In this document: positions 45,104-53,683 of the stretch, piece by piece
Layout of the letters: each line of letters starts with the position of its first letter
How positions within the stretch are numbered: the first letter of the stretch is position 1
DNA from: Janthinobacterium rivuli
GTDB lineage: Bacteria > Pseudomonadota > Gammaproteobacteria > Burkholderiales > Burkholderiaceae_D
Assembly (NCBI RefSeq): GCF_029690045.1
Contig: NZ_CP121464.1
Location: 1,860,001-1,924,000, forward strand
Direction of reading: 5' to 3'
Length of the DNA stretch: 64,000 nucleotides
The notes under the pieces: generated by a model
Told to the model about the DNA's origin: nothing
What the model saw: only the letters and a program-made list of their open reading frames with translations
The model's database searches: none
Position numbers and translations under genes: made by a program

Positions 45104-46150
45104 GTGCACCGACCCTTGCGCAACTTCCTTTGTCTTTCGCTGGCGCTGGCCGCCGCCGCCCATGCCGAGCCTGTCGCACCTGTCCCACCTGCGGCCCCGC
45201 CCGGATTGCAGGCGTCGCAGCTGGCCATCGTCATCAACGACGCCGAACCGAACAGTATCGAAGTGGGCGAGTACTACCGCAAGGCGCACGGCATTCCGGC
45301 CGCCAATGTGGCGCACGTCAATATTCCCAACCGCCCCCGCAAGCTCAGCATCGACCAGTTCGCGCAGTTGAAGGAGCGCATCAATGCGCAGCTGAAACCC
45401 GAGATCCAGGCCGTGCTGATGGTGTGGAGCGCGCCATATGCCGTCGAATGCAATGCCATCACCTCGGCTTTTACCCTGGGTTATGACGCGGATCAATGCG
45501 CGAAAACGTGCGATCCCGGCAAGCCCAGCGCGTATTTCAACAGCGAAGCGGCGCAGCCCTACACGCAGCTGGGCTTGCGGCTGTCGATGCTGCTGCCCAT
45601 CGATTTTGTGGAAGAGGCCAAGGCCGTGGTGGACCGCGGCGCCGTCAGCGGCTTTTCCGTGCCGGCCGCCAGCGCGTACTATCTGACCACCAGCGACGCG
45701 GCGCGCAACAGCCGGGCCGGTTTCTTTCCGCCCGCCGGCGTCGTGCGCCAGCGCAAGCTGACCGTCAAGAACCTCAAGGCGGACAGCCTGGAAGGGGCGC
45801 AAGACATCATGGTGTACCAGACGGGGCAGGCCAAGGTGGCCAAGCTGGAAACCCTGCGTTTCCTGCCTGGCGCCCTGGCCGACCATTTGACCTCGTTTGG
45901 CGGCGATTTGCAGGGCAGTAGCCAGATGAGCAGCCAGCGCTGGCTGGAGGCGGGCGCGACGGCCAGCTATGGCACCGTCAGCGAACCGTGCAGCTATTGG
46001 CAGAAGTTTCCCAATCCGACCGTCCTGCTGCGCCGCTACCTGTCCGGCAGCACGGCGCTGGAAGCGTACTGGGGCAGCGTGCTGTGGCCGGCCCAGGGCC
46101 TGTTCATCGGCGACCCGCTGGCCGCCCCGTATGCGGGCTTCCGGCGTTGA
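45104..46150 (+). CDS. TIGR03790 family secreted protein
   Basis: 348-residue exported protein with a signal peptide (LRNFLCLSLALAAAAHA). The body contains LAIVINDAEPNSIEVGEYYRKAHGIPAANV and VLMVWSAPYAVECNAITSAFTLGYDADQC, diagnostic of the TIGR03790 family, which is found mostly in genomes with PEP-CTERM systems. No enzyme activity is known. The start is GTG 45104; a TATAAT (45048-45053) just upstream suggests it may have its own promoter. It ends the + strand EPS block with a terminator. Confidence 0.85.
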   Translation: MHRPLRNFLCLSLALAAAAHAEPVAPVPPAAPPGLQASQLAIVINDAEPNSIEVGEYYRKAHGIPAANVAHVNIPNRPRKLSIDQFAQLKERINAQLKPEIQAVLMVWSAPYAVECNAITSAFTLGYDADQCAKTCDPGKPSAYFNSEAAQPYTQLGLRLSMLLPIDFVEEAKAVVDRGAVSGFSVPAASAYYLTTSDAARNSRAGFFPPAGVVRQRKLTVKNLKADSLEGAQDIMVYQTGQAKVAKLETLRFLPGALADHLTSFGGDLQGSSQMSSQRWLEAGATASYGTVSEPCSYWQKFPNPTVLLRRYLSGSTALEAYWGSVLWPAQGLFIGDPLAAPYAGFRR

Positions 46151-46171
46151 TACCTGATTCTTTCAGGTAAT

Positions 46172-46198
46172 AAAAAAGGCCCTTGCGGGCCTTTTTTT
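46172..46198. terminator. Bidirectional rho-independent terminator
   Basis: AAAAAAGGCCC, loop TTGC, GGGCCTTTTTTT. It is symmetric, with A- and T-runs on both sides, between the converging TIGR03790 gene (+) and PEP-CTERM gene (-), so it can end both transcripts. Confidence 0.93.
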
Positions 46199-46216
46199 AT
46201 GCTGCAATGTGCAACG

Positions 46217-46939
46217 TTATTTGCTCTTGCGGCGGCGCGCCAGGGCGACGAGGCCCAGTCCGGCCAGCAGCATGGCATAGGTTTCCGGTTCCGGCACGGC
46301 TGGGATTTCCGGTGTCACGGGGAGGATGCTGCCGCCCGTGAAGCCGCCACCCGAACCGCCGCCGCCGACACCGTTACTGCCTGTGGGCAATCCTTCGCCC
46401 AGCGACGAGGAAACGATCAGCGGCGCCTGGGTGTCGCCGCTGCGGCCCTGATACGAACGGCCCGGGCCACGGTAGCCGGCCGCGTCATCGAAGGGGCGGT
46501 TTTCTTCGGAAGCGACGAAGTCGCGCGTGGCAAAACGGAAGTCGCGGTCGCTGCTGGCGAGCGCCTTGCGCGGTTCGCCGGCATCGGCACCGGCAGGCAA
46601 CTGGCGCGTGGCCAGGCGCTGATTGCTTTCGGCCGCGGGAGCCTTGCGGAATTCCTGGTCAGACGCGATGCCGTCAAATTCCGGCGTCTTGTTCGTGCCG
46701 TCGTTGGTGCGCGTGCCTGCGCCAATGAAGCCGTTGGACAGGCTGCAAGCGCTGTAGGTGCCATCGAGGTTGGCATCTTTCGTATTGCCATTCGCCGATT
46801 GCGTGCTGGCCTGGCAATTCTTTTCATTCTTTTGCGCAGGCGCGGCCGTTTGCGCCTGGACGCTGGCGCCGAACAGCATCAATGCTGCGGCCAGCAGCAA
46901 GGGACGGGAAGAGGCTGGCGTGAAAATTGGTGTTGGCAT
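46217..46939 (-). CDS. PEP-CTERM sorting domain protein, Gly/Asn-rich
   Basis: 240-residue secreted protein. The signal peptide PLLLAAALMLFGASVQA precedes a hydrophilic Ala/Asn/Arg-rich body (including CQASTQ and YSACSL, two cysteines) and a Gly-rich linker (GVGGGGSGGGFTGG). The C-terminal exosortase signal is VPEPETYAMLLAGLGLVALARRRKSK. On the minus strand GAGAGA lies 5-10 bp before ATG 46939; an in-frame start at 47077 has no SD and hides the signal peptide. Function of the body is unknown. Its promoter must lie in 46940-47150. Confidence 0.88.
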   Translation of the reverse strand: MPTPIFTPASSRPLLLAAALMLFGASVQAQTAAPAQKNEKNCQASTQSANGNTKDANLDGTYSACSLSNGFIGAGTRTNDGTNKTPEFDGIASDQEFRKAPAAESNQRLATRQLPAGADAGEPRKALASSDRDFRFATRDFVASEENRPFDDAAGYRGPGRSYQGRSGDTQAPLIVSSSLGEGLPTGSNGVGGGGSGGGFTGGSILPVTPEIPAVPEPETYAMLLAGLGLVALARRRKSK

Positions 46940-47354
46940 GATCGATCTCTCAAAAAGCATGGAAGGGTGCGCCGCTCGGCGCGTGTATCCACTGCGAATG
47001 TTGCCGCTCCCGTCCAGGCTACCGTTGCGAGCAAGGTGGGAGTGCGTTTCAAGGTCAGGCATGGATGGGGCCTGCACTACTGGGTCTGGTGATGCCGTTC
47101 AATTTATTGTCACGAACTAAACTTATTTGTTTGAATTATATCATATTGTGCGGCCGTGTAACGGCCGGGATTGCTTTGCAAGGCATGGCGTTGTTGAAAG
47201 GATACTGATGGCATGCGGCCGCCAGCCGTGCTCCTGGCTGCGCATTACTCCGTTCAGCTTAATGAAATGTCATCAACTCGTCATGCGGCCTGTTTAGTAT
47301 GTACATTCGTATGTAAATCATAAGTTCGTTGTCATTTTACTGACCAGGAAAACC
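46940..47354. other. Divergent regulatory region between PEP-CTERM gene and nuclease
   Basis: 415 bp without a gene. It holds an AT-rich block (47096-47146), a perfect hairpin CGGCCGT-GTA-ACGGCCG (47151-47167), a possible PHO box (47268-47284) and a small inverted repeat TACAT-TCGT-ATGTA (47302-47315) before the nuclease start. Confidence 0.6.
47268..47284 (+). promoter_or_regulatory. Candidate PHO box
   Basis: TGTCAT followed by CGTCAT, with the GTCAT cores (47269-47273 and 47280-47284) exactly 11 bp apart, as in PhoB direct repeats. It lies 71 bp before the start of a secreted nuclease of a type known to serve phosphate scavenging. Only two imperfect half-sites are present. Confidence 0.4.
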
Positions 47355-50300
47355 ATGACTTCCCACCTTGCCGCCGTGTCCGTTTCACCCCTGTCCCTGG
47401 GCAAACCGCTGCGCCTGACGGTCATGGCCGCCGTGCTGGCCAGCCTGTCGCTGCCAGCCCTGGCCGCCTCCGACGTCGTCATCAGCCAGGTGTATGGCGG
47501 CGGCGGCAACACGGGGGCCGTGTACCGCAACGATTTCATCGAGCTGTTCAACCGTGGCGCCAGTCCCGTCAACCTGAGCAACTGGAGCGTGCAATACGCA
47601 TCCGCCGCTGGCACGAGCTGGGCCGTGACGGCCTTGCCGGCTATCGATTTGCAAGCTGGCCAGTATTTGCTGGTTCAGCAAGCCAAGGGCACGGGCGGCA
47701 CGCAAGACTTGCCCACGCCGGACGCCACGGGCAGCTTGCCCATGTCCGGCACGGCAGGCAAGGTATTGCTGAGCAATGGCAAGACGGCGCAAACGGGCGC
47801 CAGCCCCACGGGCGCGGCCGTCATCGACCTGGTCGGCTTCGGCACGGCCAACGGTTTTGAGGGCGCCGTGGCACAAGCCCCCTCGAATACCTTGTCTATC
47901 CTGCGCGCGAATGGCGGCTGCGGCGACACGGACGATAACAGCGTGGATTTTGCCACCGGCAGCGTGACGCCGCGCAATACGGCGTCAGCGCTGAATGTGT
48001 GCGGCGGCCCCGTCGTGCACCAGATCATTACCAGTTGCCCGGCCAGCCTGGCGCTGGCCGTGGGCAATGGCGGCAGCGCCGTGCTGCGCGCGTCCGACGT
48101 GGATGGCGTCGTGAATGCCGCCACCTTGAGTTCGTCCGCCGTGGCCGGCATCAGCCTGGCCAATTTCAGCGCGGCCGGCGTGGCGGGCGAGAGCGCCAGC
48201 GTGAACCTGCTGGTGGCCGCCGGCGTGCCGGTAGGCAATTATCCCGTCATCGTCAGCTTCAGTAATGACCAGCAGCAAAGCGCCAGCTGCAAGATCGATG
48301 TCGCCGTGCAAGGCCTGGCCGCTATCAGCCACACGATTCCGCAAATCCAGGGCAGCGCTGCCAGCAGCCCCTACGCCAACTCCGTGCAAACGACGGAAGG
48401 CGTGGTGACCCTGAAGGTGGGCACGGGCTTCTTCATGCAGGACGCGGCCGGTGATGGCGACCCATCGACGTCGGACGGTATCTTCGTGTACACGGGCGCG
48501 ACGGCCACCACCGTGCAGCCGGGCGAGCTGGTGCGCGTGACGGGCACGGTGGTCGAATACACGCCCTCGGGCGCGAAAAACTCCTATACGGAATTCAAGG
48601 ATGTGACGGCCATCCTCGTGCAAAGCGCGGGCCACAGCATCGTGCCGGCGAATGTGATGCTGCCGAACGAAAACCTGGCCGCCGTGGAAGGCATGCTGGT
48701 GCGCTTTGCGCAACCGTTGACCGTGTCGCAAAACGCCTATCTGGGCGCGCGCGGCGAGCTGAGCTTGTCGGCGGGACGGCGCGAAGTGCCGACCAACCGT
48801 TATCCGGCTGGCTCCGCCGAGGCGCAAGCCTTGATCGCCGCCAATGCAAACAACCTGATCGTGCTCGATGATGGCATTTTCGTGGCGCCGGCGACGATAC
48901 CGTACATTGGCCAGGACAATACCGTGCGCAGCGGCGATACGCTGGCCGACTTGACGGGCGTGGTGGATTTCGGCGCCATCGGCGGTGGCGGCGCCGCCTA
49001 CAAGTTGCAGCCGACGCAAACGCCGCAATTCTCGCGCGACAATCCGCGCACGGGTAGCCCGGAACTGCCATCTGGCAACGTCAAGGTGGCCAGCGCGAAT
49101 GTGCTCAATTTCTTTACGACCTTTACGAATGGCAACAATATCTTTGGGCAAACGGGGCAGGGCTGTACCGTCGGCACTTCGACCACCAAGAGCAATTGCC
49201 GCGGCGCCGACAACCTGGCCGAGTTCGAGCGTCAGCGCGACAAGATCATCGCCGAACTGAAAGCCATCGATGCGGATGTGGTGGGTTTGATGGAAATCCA
49301 GAACAATGGCGAAATCGCCGTTACTTACCTGGTCGAACAGTTGAACGCTGCCATCGGCGGCGTCACGTATGCCGTCGTGCCGAAACCGGCCGCCACGGGC
49401 ACGGACGCCATCCGCGTGGCGATGATCTACAAGCCAGGCAAGCTGGGCCTGGTGGGCGGCGCCTTGTCGGACGCCAACGCCATCAACAACCGCCCGCCGA
49501 TGGCGCAAACTTTCCTTGCAAGCAATGGCGAGAAATTCTCGCTGATCGTCAACCACCTGAAATCGAAGGGCAGCTGCCCGTCGAGCGGGCTGGATGCGGA
49601 CCAGAACGATAGCCAGAGTTGCTGGAACGCCACCCGCGTGCAGCAAGCCCAGCGCCTGGTCGGCAGCTTCGTGCCGCAGGTGGCGGCCGCTGCCGGCGAC
49701 GCGGACGTGCTGGTCATCGGCGACTTGAATTCGTATGGCGCGGAAGACCCGATCCAGGCCATCACGGGCGCCGGCTTCGTCAATGAACTCGAGCGTTTCG
49801 TGCGGCCGTCCGGCATGCCGTACTCGTATGTATTCGGCGGCCAGAGCGGCTACCTCGACCATGCGCTGGCCAGCGCCTCGCTGAGCCCGCAAGTGGCCGG
49901 CGTGGCCGAATGGCATGTGAATGCGGACGAGCCGGAAGTGATCGACTACAACATCGATTCGGCCAAGCCGCAAGACTTGTACAACGGCTTGCCCTACCGC
50001 GCTTCGGACCACGACCCCGTCGTCATCAGCCTGGACCTGCAGCCTGCCTACCGCGACATCACGGCCGGCGTGGCGCAAGCGAGCTCGGGCCTGAGCTACA
50101 ACCGCGCGACGCAAAAATACACGGGCACGTTCTCGTTCACCAATACGGGCACGAGCACGCTCAACGGCCCGTTCCAGGTGGTGTTTGGCGGCTTGCCGGC
50201 CAGCGTGACCCTGGCCAATGCCACGGGTAGCCATGCGGGCGCCGCCTACGTCACAGTCAACGCGGCCAGCCTGGCGCCGGGCGCGACGGCCTCGTTTGCC

Positions 50301-50369
50301 GTCAGTTTCAGCAATCCGTCGAAAGTGACGATCCATTATTCCGCCAGCATTTTCGCCGGCAACTTCTAA
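47355..50369 (+). CDS. ExeM/NucH-type extracellular endonuclease
   Basis: 1004-residue secreted nuclease. The signal peptide ends LPALAA. Residues about 35-150 are a lamin-tail domain (DVVISQVYGGGGN, NDFIELFNRGASPVNLSNW). A middle region (330-570) resembles the OB-like DNA-binding part of ExeM nucleases. Residues about 570-890 form an endonuclease/exonuclease/phosphatase domain with KVASANVLNFF, VVGLMEIQNNG (catalytic Glu), VIGDLNSYG and SDHDPVVISLDL. A C-terminal beta-sandwich of about 110 residues lacks any PEP-CTERM or GlyGly-CTERM anchor. Expected activity is hydrolysis of extracellular DNA in matrix turnover or nutrient uptake. The PEP-CTERM gene follows after 10 bp. Confidence 0.92.
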   Translation: MTSHLAAVSVSPLSLGKPLRLTVMAAVLASLSLPALAASDVVISQVYGGGGNTGAVYRNDFIELFNRGASPVNLSNWSVQYASAAGTSWAVTALPAIDLQAGQYLLVQQAKGTGGTQDLPTPDATGSLPMSGTAGKVLLSNGKTAQTGASPTGAAVIDLVGFGTANGFEGAVAQAPSNTLSILRANGGCGDTDDNSVDFATGSVTPRNTASALNVCGGPVVHQIITSCPASLALAVGNGGSAVLRASDVDGVVNAATLSSSAVAGISLANFSAAGVAGESASVNLLVAAGVPVGNYPVIVSFSNDQQQSASCKIDVAVQGLAAISHTIPQIQGSAASSPYANSVQTTEGVVTLKVGTGFFMQDAAGDGDPSTSDGIFVYTGATATTVQPGELVRVTGTVVEYTPSGAKNSYTEFKDVTAILVQSAGHSIVPANVMLPNENLAAVEGMLVRFAQPLTVSQNAYLGARGELSLSAGRREVPTNRYPAGSAEAQALIAANANNLIVLDDGIFVAPATIPYIGQDNTVRSGDTLADLTGVVDFGAIGGGGAAYKLQPTQTPQFSRDNPRTGSPELPSGNVKVASANVLNFFTTFTNGNNIFGQTGQGCTVGTSTTKSNCRGADNLAEFERQRDKIIAELKAIDADVVGLMEIQNNGEIAVTYLVEQLNAAIGGVTYAVVPKPAATGTDAIRVAMIYKPGKLGLVGGALSDANAINNRPPMAQTFLASNGEKFSLIVNHLKSKGSCPSSGLDADQNDSQSCWNATRVQQAQRLVGSFVPQVAAAAGDADVLVIGDLNSYGAEDPIQAITGAGFVNELERFVRPSGMPYSYVFGGQSGYLDHALASASLSPQVAGVAEWHVNADEPEVIDYNIDSAKPQDLYNGLPYRASDHDPVVISLDLQPAYRDITAGVAQASSGLSYNRATQKYTGTFSFTNTGTSTLNGPFQVVFGGLPASVTLANATGSHAGAAYVTVNAASLAPGATASFAVSFSNPSKVTIHYSASIFAGNF

Positions 50370-50379
50370 GGACCCCATC

Positions 50380-51018
50380 ATGTTGACAACGACACTTAAT
50401 CTGACTCTGCGCCGCGCCGTGCTGGCGGCCGTGCTGGCCGCCAGCTCCAGCGTGGTACTGGCGGACCCGCTCGGCTACCGCGTGGAAATCGACACGAGCC
50501 AGTTTTCGGGCGCCGGCTTCCTCGACTTCGCCTTTATCGCCGGTAACAGCCCCGTGCCCGGCGCCAGCGCCGTGCTGAGCAATTTTTCGGGCGCGTTCGG
50601 CGCGCTCGAATCGCTGGAAGGCAACGTCAGCGGCAGCGTGCCCGGCACCTTGACCTTTAGTAACAGCGGCGCCTACAACGACTGGTTTCACAACGTGACC
50701 CTGGGTGGCAAGTTCGGTTTCAACGTCGTCTTTGGCGGCGACTTCCTGAGCACGGCCGGCAACGCGGGAACGACGTTTGGCGTAGGCTTGCTCGACTACA
50801 CCGGCACCACTTACCTGGGCAATGCGAATGGCAACCTCGTGCAATTTGAACTGACGCCGCTGAACGGCGGCTTGCCCGCCAGCATTACGGGCAGCACTTA
50901 CGCCAGCATCGCGACGATCTCGGCCGTGCCGGAAGCGTCGGAATGGATGATGCTGACGGGCGGCCTGGCGCTGATCGGTTTTGCCCTGCGCCGCCGCCAA
51001 GCTGTCACACGCGCCTAG
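50380..51018 (+). CDS. PEP-CTERM sorting domain protein co-transcribed with nuclease
   Basis: 212-residue secreted protein. The signal peptide ends SSVVLA-D. The mature body of about 150 residues is beta-rich (YRVEIDTSQFSGAGFLDFAFIAGN). The C-terminal signal is VPEASEWMMLTGGLALIGFALRRRQAVTRA; the PEP is PEA here, a common variant. SD AAGGA precedes the ATG. Ten base pairs after the nuclease stop, so the two are almost surely one operon. No function is known for the body. Confidence 0.87.
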   Translation: MLTTTLNLTLRRAVLAAVLAASSSVVLADPLGYRVEIDTSQFSGAGFLDFAFIAGNSPVPGASAVLSNFSGAFGALESLEGNVSGSVPGTLTFSNSGAYNDWFHNVTLGGKFGFNVVFGGDFLSTAGNAGTTFGVGLLDYTGTTYLGNANGNLVQFELTPLNGGLPASITGSTYASIATISAVPEASEWMMLTGGLALIGFALRRRQAVTRA

Positions 51019-51104
51019 TCTATTTATTCGCAATAGCTATAAATCAGGAAACTAAATTGTATTGGCCACTGTTTTACGCTTGATGCATAGTCAAAAACTT
51101 GTCG

Positions 51105-51130
51105 GGCAGTCTAGTTTTTCATGGACTGCC
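51105..51130 (+). promoter_or_regulatory. Leader inverted repeat before the receiver gene
   Basis: GGCAGTC ... GACTGCC, 7-bp perfect arms with a 12-nt loop containing a T-run. It ends 25 bp before the ATG at 51156. It could be a terminator-like attenuator or an operator. Confidence 0.35.
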
Positions 51131-51155
51131 GCCAACTTTTTTGGGAGATGCATCG

Positions 51156-51878
51156 ATGCCTGGCCATATCCTGGTGCTGGACCCTGCGCCCGCCATGCAA
51201 GCGCTGCTGGCGCATAACCTGGCGGGGGCCGGTTACCGGGTCAGCTGCGCCGTGGATGCGCGCGGCGCGCTGGCGCTGCTGGCGGCTGACCCGCCCGACG
51301 TGCTGTTGCTGGAATGGGATCTGCCGGATGCATCTGGCATCGCGCTGCTGCGCCAGCTGCGCCAGGATGGCGTGCTGTGCGACTTGCCCATCATCATGGT
51401 CAGCGCCCGCGACAGCGAGCAAGACAAGGTGCTGGCGCTGGACAGCGGCGCCGACGATTATCTGTGCAAACCTGTCGGTCCCCGTGAAATGCTGGCCCGC
51501 GTGCACGCGCTGCTGCGCCGCCGCGCGCCAGCGGTCTTGCGCGCAGGCGCAGGCACGGCCGGGGCCATCGCCTTGCGCCTCGATCCGCACACCCGGCGCG
51601 TGACGGCCGGCAAGGTGCCAGTCAGCCTGGGCCGCGTGGAATTCAAGCTGCTGCATTTCCTCATGGACCATCCGGGCAGGGTGCATAGCCGCGCGCAGCT
51701 GCTGGACCAGGTGTGGGGCCATGCGGCCTATCTCGACGAGCGTACGGTCGACGCCCACGTGGGACGCTTGCGCCACGCCTTGCAGCCGGGCGGCTGCGGC
51801 CACCGCATCGAAACCGTGCGCGGCAGCGGTTACCGCTATCTGGCGCTGGATGCCCTTGACACCGCCGTGTGCGCCTGA
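51156..51878 (+). CDS. OmpR/PhoB-type regulator with atypical receiver (Glu at phosphoacceptor)
   Basis: 240-residue protein. The receiver domain (1-120) keeps the Ser (MVSARD) and Lys (DYLCKPVG) of the switch. The phosphoacceptor position, residue 53, is Glu (LLLEWDLPD) instead of Asp, and the acidic pair is reduced to one Asp (LVLDPAP). The C-terminal winged helix is intact (VEFKLLHFLMDHPGRVHSRAQLLDQVWG, DERTVDAHVGRLRHAL, VRGSGYRYL). It therefore probably binds DNA without phosphorylation. SD GGGAG lies before ATG 51156. The stop overlaps the epsA start (TGATG). Confidence 0.9.
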   Translation: MPGHILVLDPAPAMQALLAHNLAGAGYRVSCAVDARGALALLAADPPDVLLLEWDLPDASGIALLRQLRQDGVLCDLPIIMVSARDSEQDKVLALDSGADDYLCKPVGPREMLARVHALLRRRAPAVLRAGAGTAGAIALRLDPHTRRVTAGKVPVSLGRVEFKLLHFLMDHPGRVHSRAQLLDQVWGHAAYLDERTVDAHVGRLRHALQPGGCGHRIETVRGSGYRYLALDALDTAVCA

Positions 51879-52552
51879 TGCTGCTGACGGGGCGGGAACA
51901 GGAATACTTGCTGCACGCCATACTCGGCGCGCATGGCATCGCCGTGCCCGGCGATTTTTTCCTGTGGAGCCAGGGGCCGCTGCAGGCGCTGCTGCCGCAT
52001 GCCGTGCTCGTTTGTGCGCAACTGGGCGCAGATGGCGGCGTGGTGCGCAGCGCGGCCTGGCATAGCGCGGTGCTCACCGAGGCCGAGGTGCTGGCGCTGA
52101 GCGACCCGCGCCAAGGGCAGGTTGCACGACTGGCGCAAGCGTGGCGCGCAGGCGGGCGGCGCGTGGCCATCCTCGATGGCGTGTTGGTGCATGGCAGCGC
52201 GGCGGCGGGCGGCGGCAGTTTTTTTGCCTTGTTTGGCGTGCCCCGGACCGATCCGGCGCGCCAGGCCTATGTGCTGGAATTGCTGCTGCCCTGCATGCAC
52301 CTGCATTGGCTGGCGCTGCCGGACGGCGCGCAGGCAGCACTCGCCGGCGTGGCGCGCGCGGCCAGTGCGCGCGAGCTGGAAGTGCTGCACTGGGTCAGCA
52401 TCGGCAAGAGCAATGAAGAGGTGGGGCAAATTCTCGGCATCAGCGGCGGGACCGTGAAAAGCCACTTGCAGCGCATCTACAAATTATTGGGCGTGAGCAA
52501 CCGCACGCAAGCCGTGTCGCGCGGCATCTCGCTGCGCTTGCTGGCCGCCTGA
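51878..52552 (+). CDS. epsA: EpsA, LuxR-type transcriptional regulator of the exosortase B EPS system
   Basis: 224-residue protein. The N-terminal EpsA sensor-like domain (residues 1-150) is without receiver motifs. The C-terminal GerE/LuxR helix-turn-helix reads ARELEVLHWVSIGKSNEEVGQILGISGGTVKSHLQRIYKLLGVSNRTQAV. EpsA is the regulator conserved with EpsH/XrtB loci, so it is expected to control the eps genes 25-35 kb upstream in this window. It is translationally coupled to the atypical OmpR-type regulator before it. ATG 51878 is preferred to GTG 51869. Confidence 0.9.
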   Translation: MLLTGREQEYLLHAILGAHGIAVPGDFFLWSQGPLQALLPHAVLVCAQLGADGGVVRSAAWHSAVLTEAEVLALSDPRQGQVARLAQAWRAGGRRVAILDGVLVHGSAAAGGGSFFALFGVPRTDPARQAYVLELLLPCMHLHWLALPDGAQAALAGVARAASARELEVLHWVSIGKSNEEVGQILGISGGTVKSHLQRIYKLLGVSNRTQAVSRGISLRLLAA

Positions 52553-52558
52553 AGCCGC

Positions 52559-52939
52559 TTAGCGCTGGGGCCGGGGTGTGGCGGTCTGGTGCGTGCCGCC
52601 ACCGTTGAACTGATCCTCGGTGCCGGGCGCGACGCGCGCCACGAGCGGGCTGGCGCGCAGGCGCGTGACTTCGTCCGGCGTCAGCAGGGCGGCAAAGCCG
52701 TTCAGCGCGGCCGTGTAATGATATTGCACCGTGGCATCGGGCACCAGCGCCAGCACGGCACGCCGGCCACTTTCCCGCTGCGCCTCCCGCTGGGCTTCCC
52801 TTTGTCCTGCATCAGACGGCGGGGGCAGTTGCAGGCTCAGTTCAACAATATATGGCTGTCGCTGCGGCGCCGCCGACGCGCCGGCAGGCAGCACGCTGGC
52901 AGCGGCCAGGATGGCAAGGCTCAAGCGGATTGCAGACAT
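52559..52939 (-). CDS. Small secreted protein resembling a subtilase propeptide/I9 inhibitor
   Basis: 126-residue protein with a signal peptide (LSLAILAAASVLPAGASA). The mature part matches the inhibitor I9 propeptide pattern of S8 proteases: YIVELSLQL, YHYTAALNGFAALLTPDEVTRLRASPLVARVAPG. It stops just where a subtilase catalytic domain would normally begin. A charged QREAQREAQRES insert is present. SD GGAG lies before ATG 52939. It may be a free-standing protease inhibitor/chaperone or the remnant of a lost subtilase gene. It faces epsA, 6 bp away, tail to tail. Confidence 0.75.
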   Translation of the reverse strand: MSAIRLSLAILAAASVLPAGASAAPQRQPYIVELSLQLPPPSDAGQREAQREAQRESGRRAVLALVPDATVQYHYTAALNGFAALLTPDEVTRLRASPLVARVAPGTEDQFNGGGTHQTATPRPQR

Positions 52940-53204
52940 GCAAGCTCCTTCGGCAGGTGGCGGCATGGCCGCTCATGCGCCGATTGTACCCCTGCCGCAT
53001 GGCGGCTGGCGCGCGACTTGCGTTAGTGCAAATCAGATGGTTTCCCCTGGAATTTTGTTGTTTTCAGTACAAAGAAAAGATTGTATTAACCATAAGCGGC
53101 ATGGTAGCCTGCTAGGCATCAGGCAGGCGCGCGCCGTCTGTGCGCGGCCACTAGCGGCGCACATGGCGGCAATGTATTGAAGGTAGGCAAGAAGGAGTTA
53201 CCGG

Positions 53205-53648
53205 ATGCATGCAGCACACAGGCAGAACCTTGCGGCAACGCGCCATGCGCGCGGCTTTACCTTGCTCGAATTGCTGGTCGTCATCGTCATCATCGGCTTG
53301 CTGGCGGCCTATGTCGGCCCCAAATATTTCGCCCAATTGGGCAAATCCGAAGTGACGGTGGCCAAGGCGCAGATCGAGGCGTTTGAAAAATCGCTCGATA
53401 CCTACCGCCTCGACGTGGGGCGCTACCCGACCACGGAAGAAGGCCTGGCCGCGCTGCTGGTCGCGCCGCCCGCCGCCGGTACACGCTGGAATGGACCCTA
53501 CCTGAAAAAGGCCGTGCCGCTCGACCCGTGGGGCCATGCCTATCAATACCGCGCGCCCGGCAGCAAGGGCGAATATGACATCGTCTCGATGGGCAAGGAT
53601 GGCCAGCCGGGCGGCAGCGGCGAGAACGCCGACATCAGCTCGCAATAA
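53205..53648 (+). CDS. gspG: Type II secretion major pseudopilin GspG
   Basis: 147-residue pseudopilin. Prepilin cleavage site RG|FTLLELLVVIVIIGLLAAYVGP with Glu5. The GspG C-terminal signature is present: YPTTEEGLAALLVAP, WNGPYLKKAVPLDPWGHAYQYRAPG and a YDIVSMGKDG loop (calcium site). SD AAGGAG lies before ATG 53205. It is the first gene of a 10-gene secretion operon preceded by a 238-bp upstream region with an AT-rich patch (about 53040-53095). Confidence 0.94.
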   Translation: MHAAHRQNLAATRHARGFTLLELLVVIVIIGLLAAYVGPKYFAQLGKSEVTVAKAQIEAFEKSLDTYRLDVGRYPTTEEGLAALLVAPPAAGTRWNGPYLKKAVPLDPWGHAYQYRAPGSKGEYDIVSMGKDGQPGGSGENADISSQ

Positions 53649-53683
53649 CGCCAGCGCATTCTTTTTCCTACGGATAAGCCATC

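Noticed and set aside
47985..50381. Minus-strand open frame of 798 codons opposite the nuclease
   Set aside because: Shadow of the nuclease; compositionally biased and without motifs.
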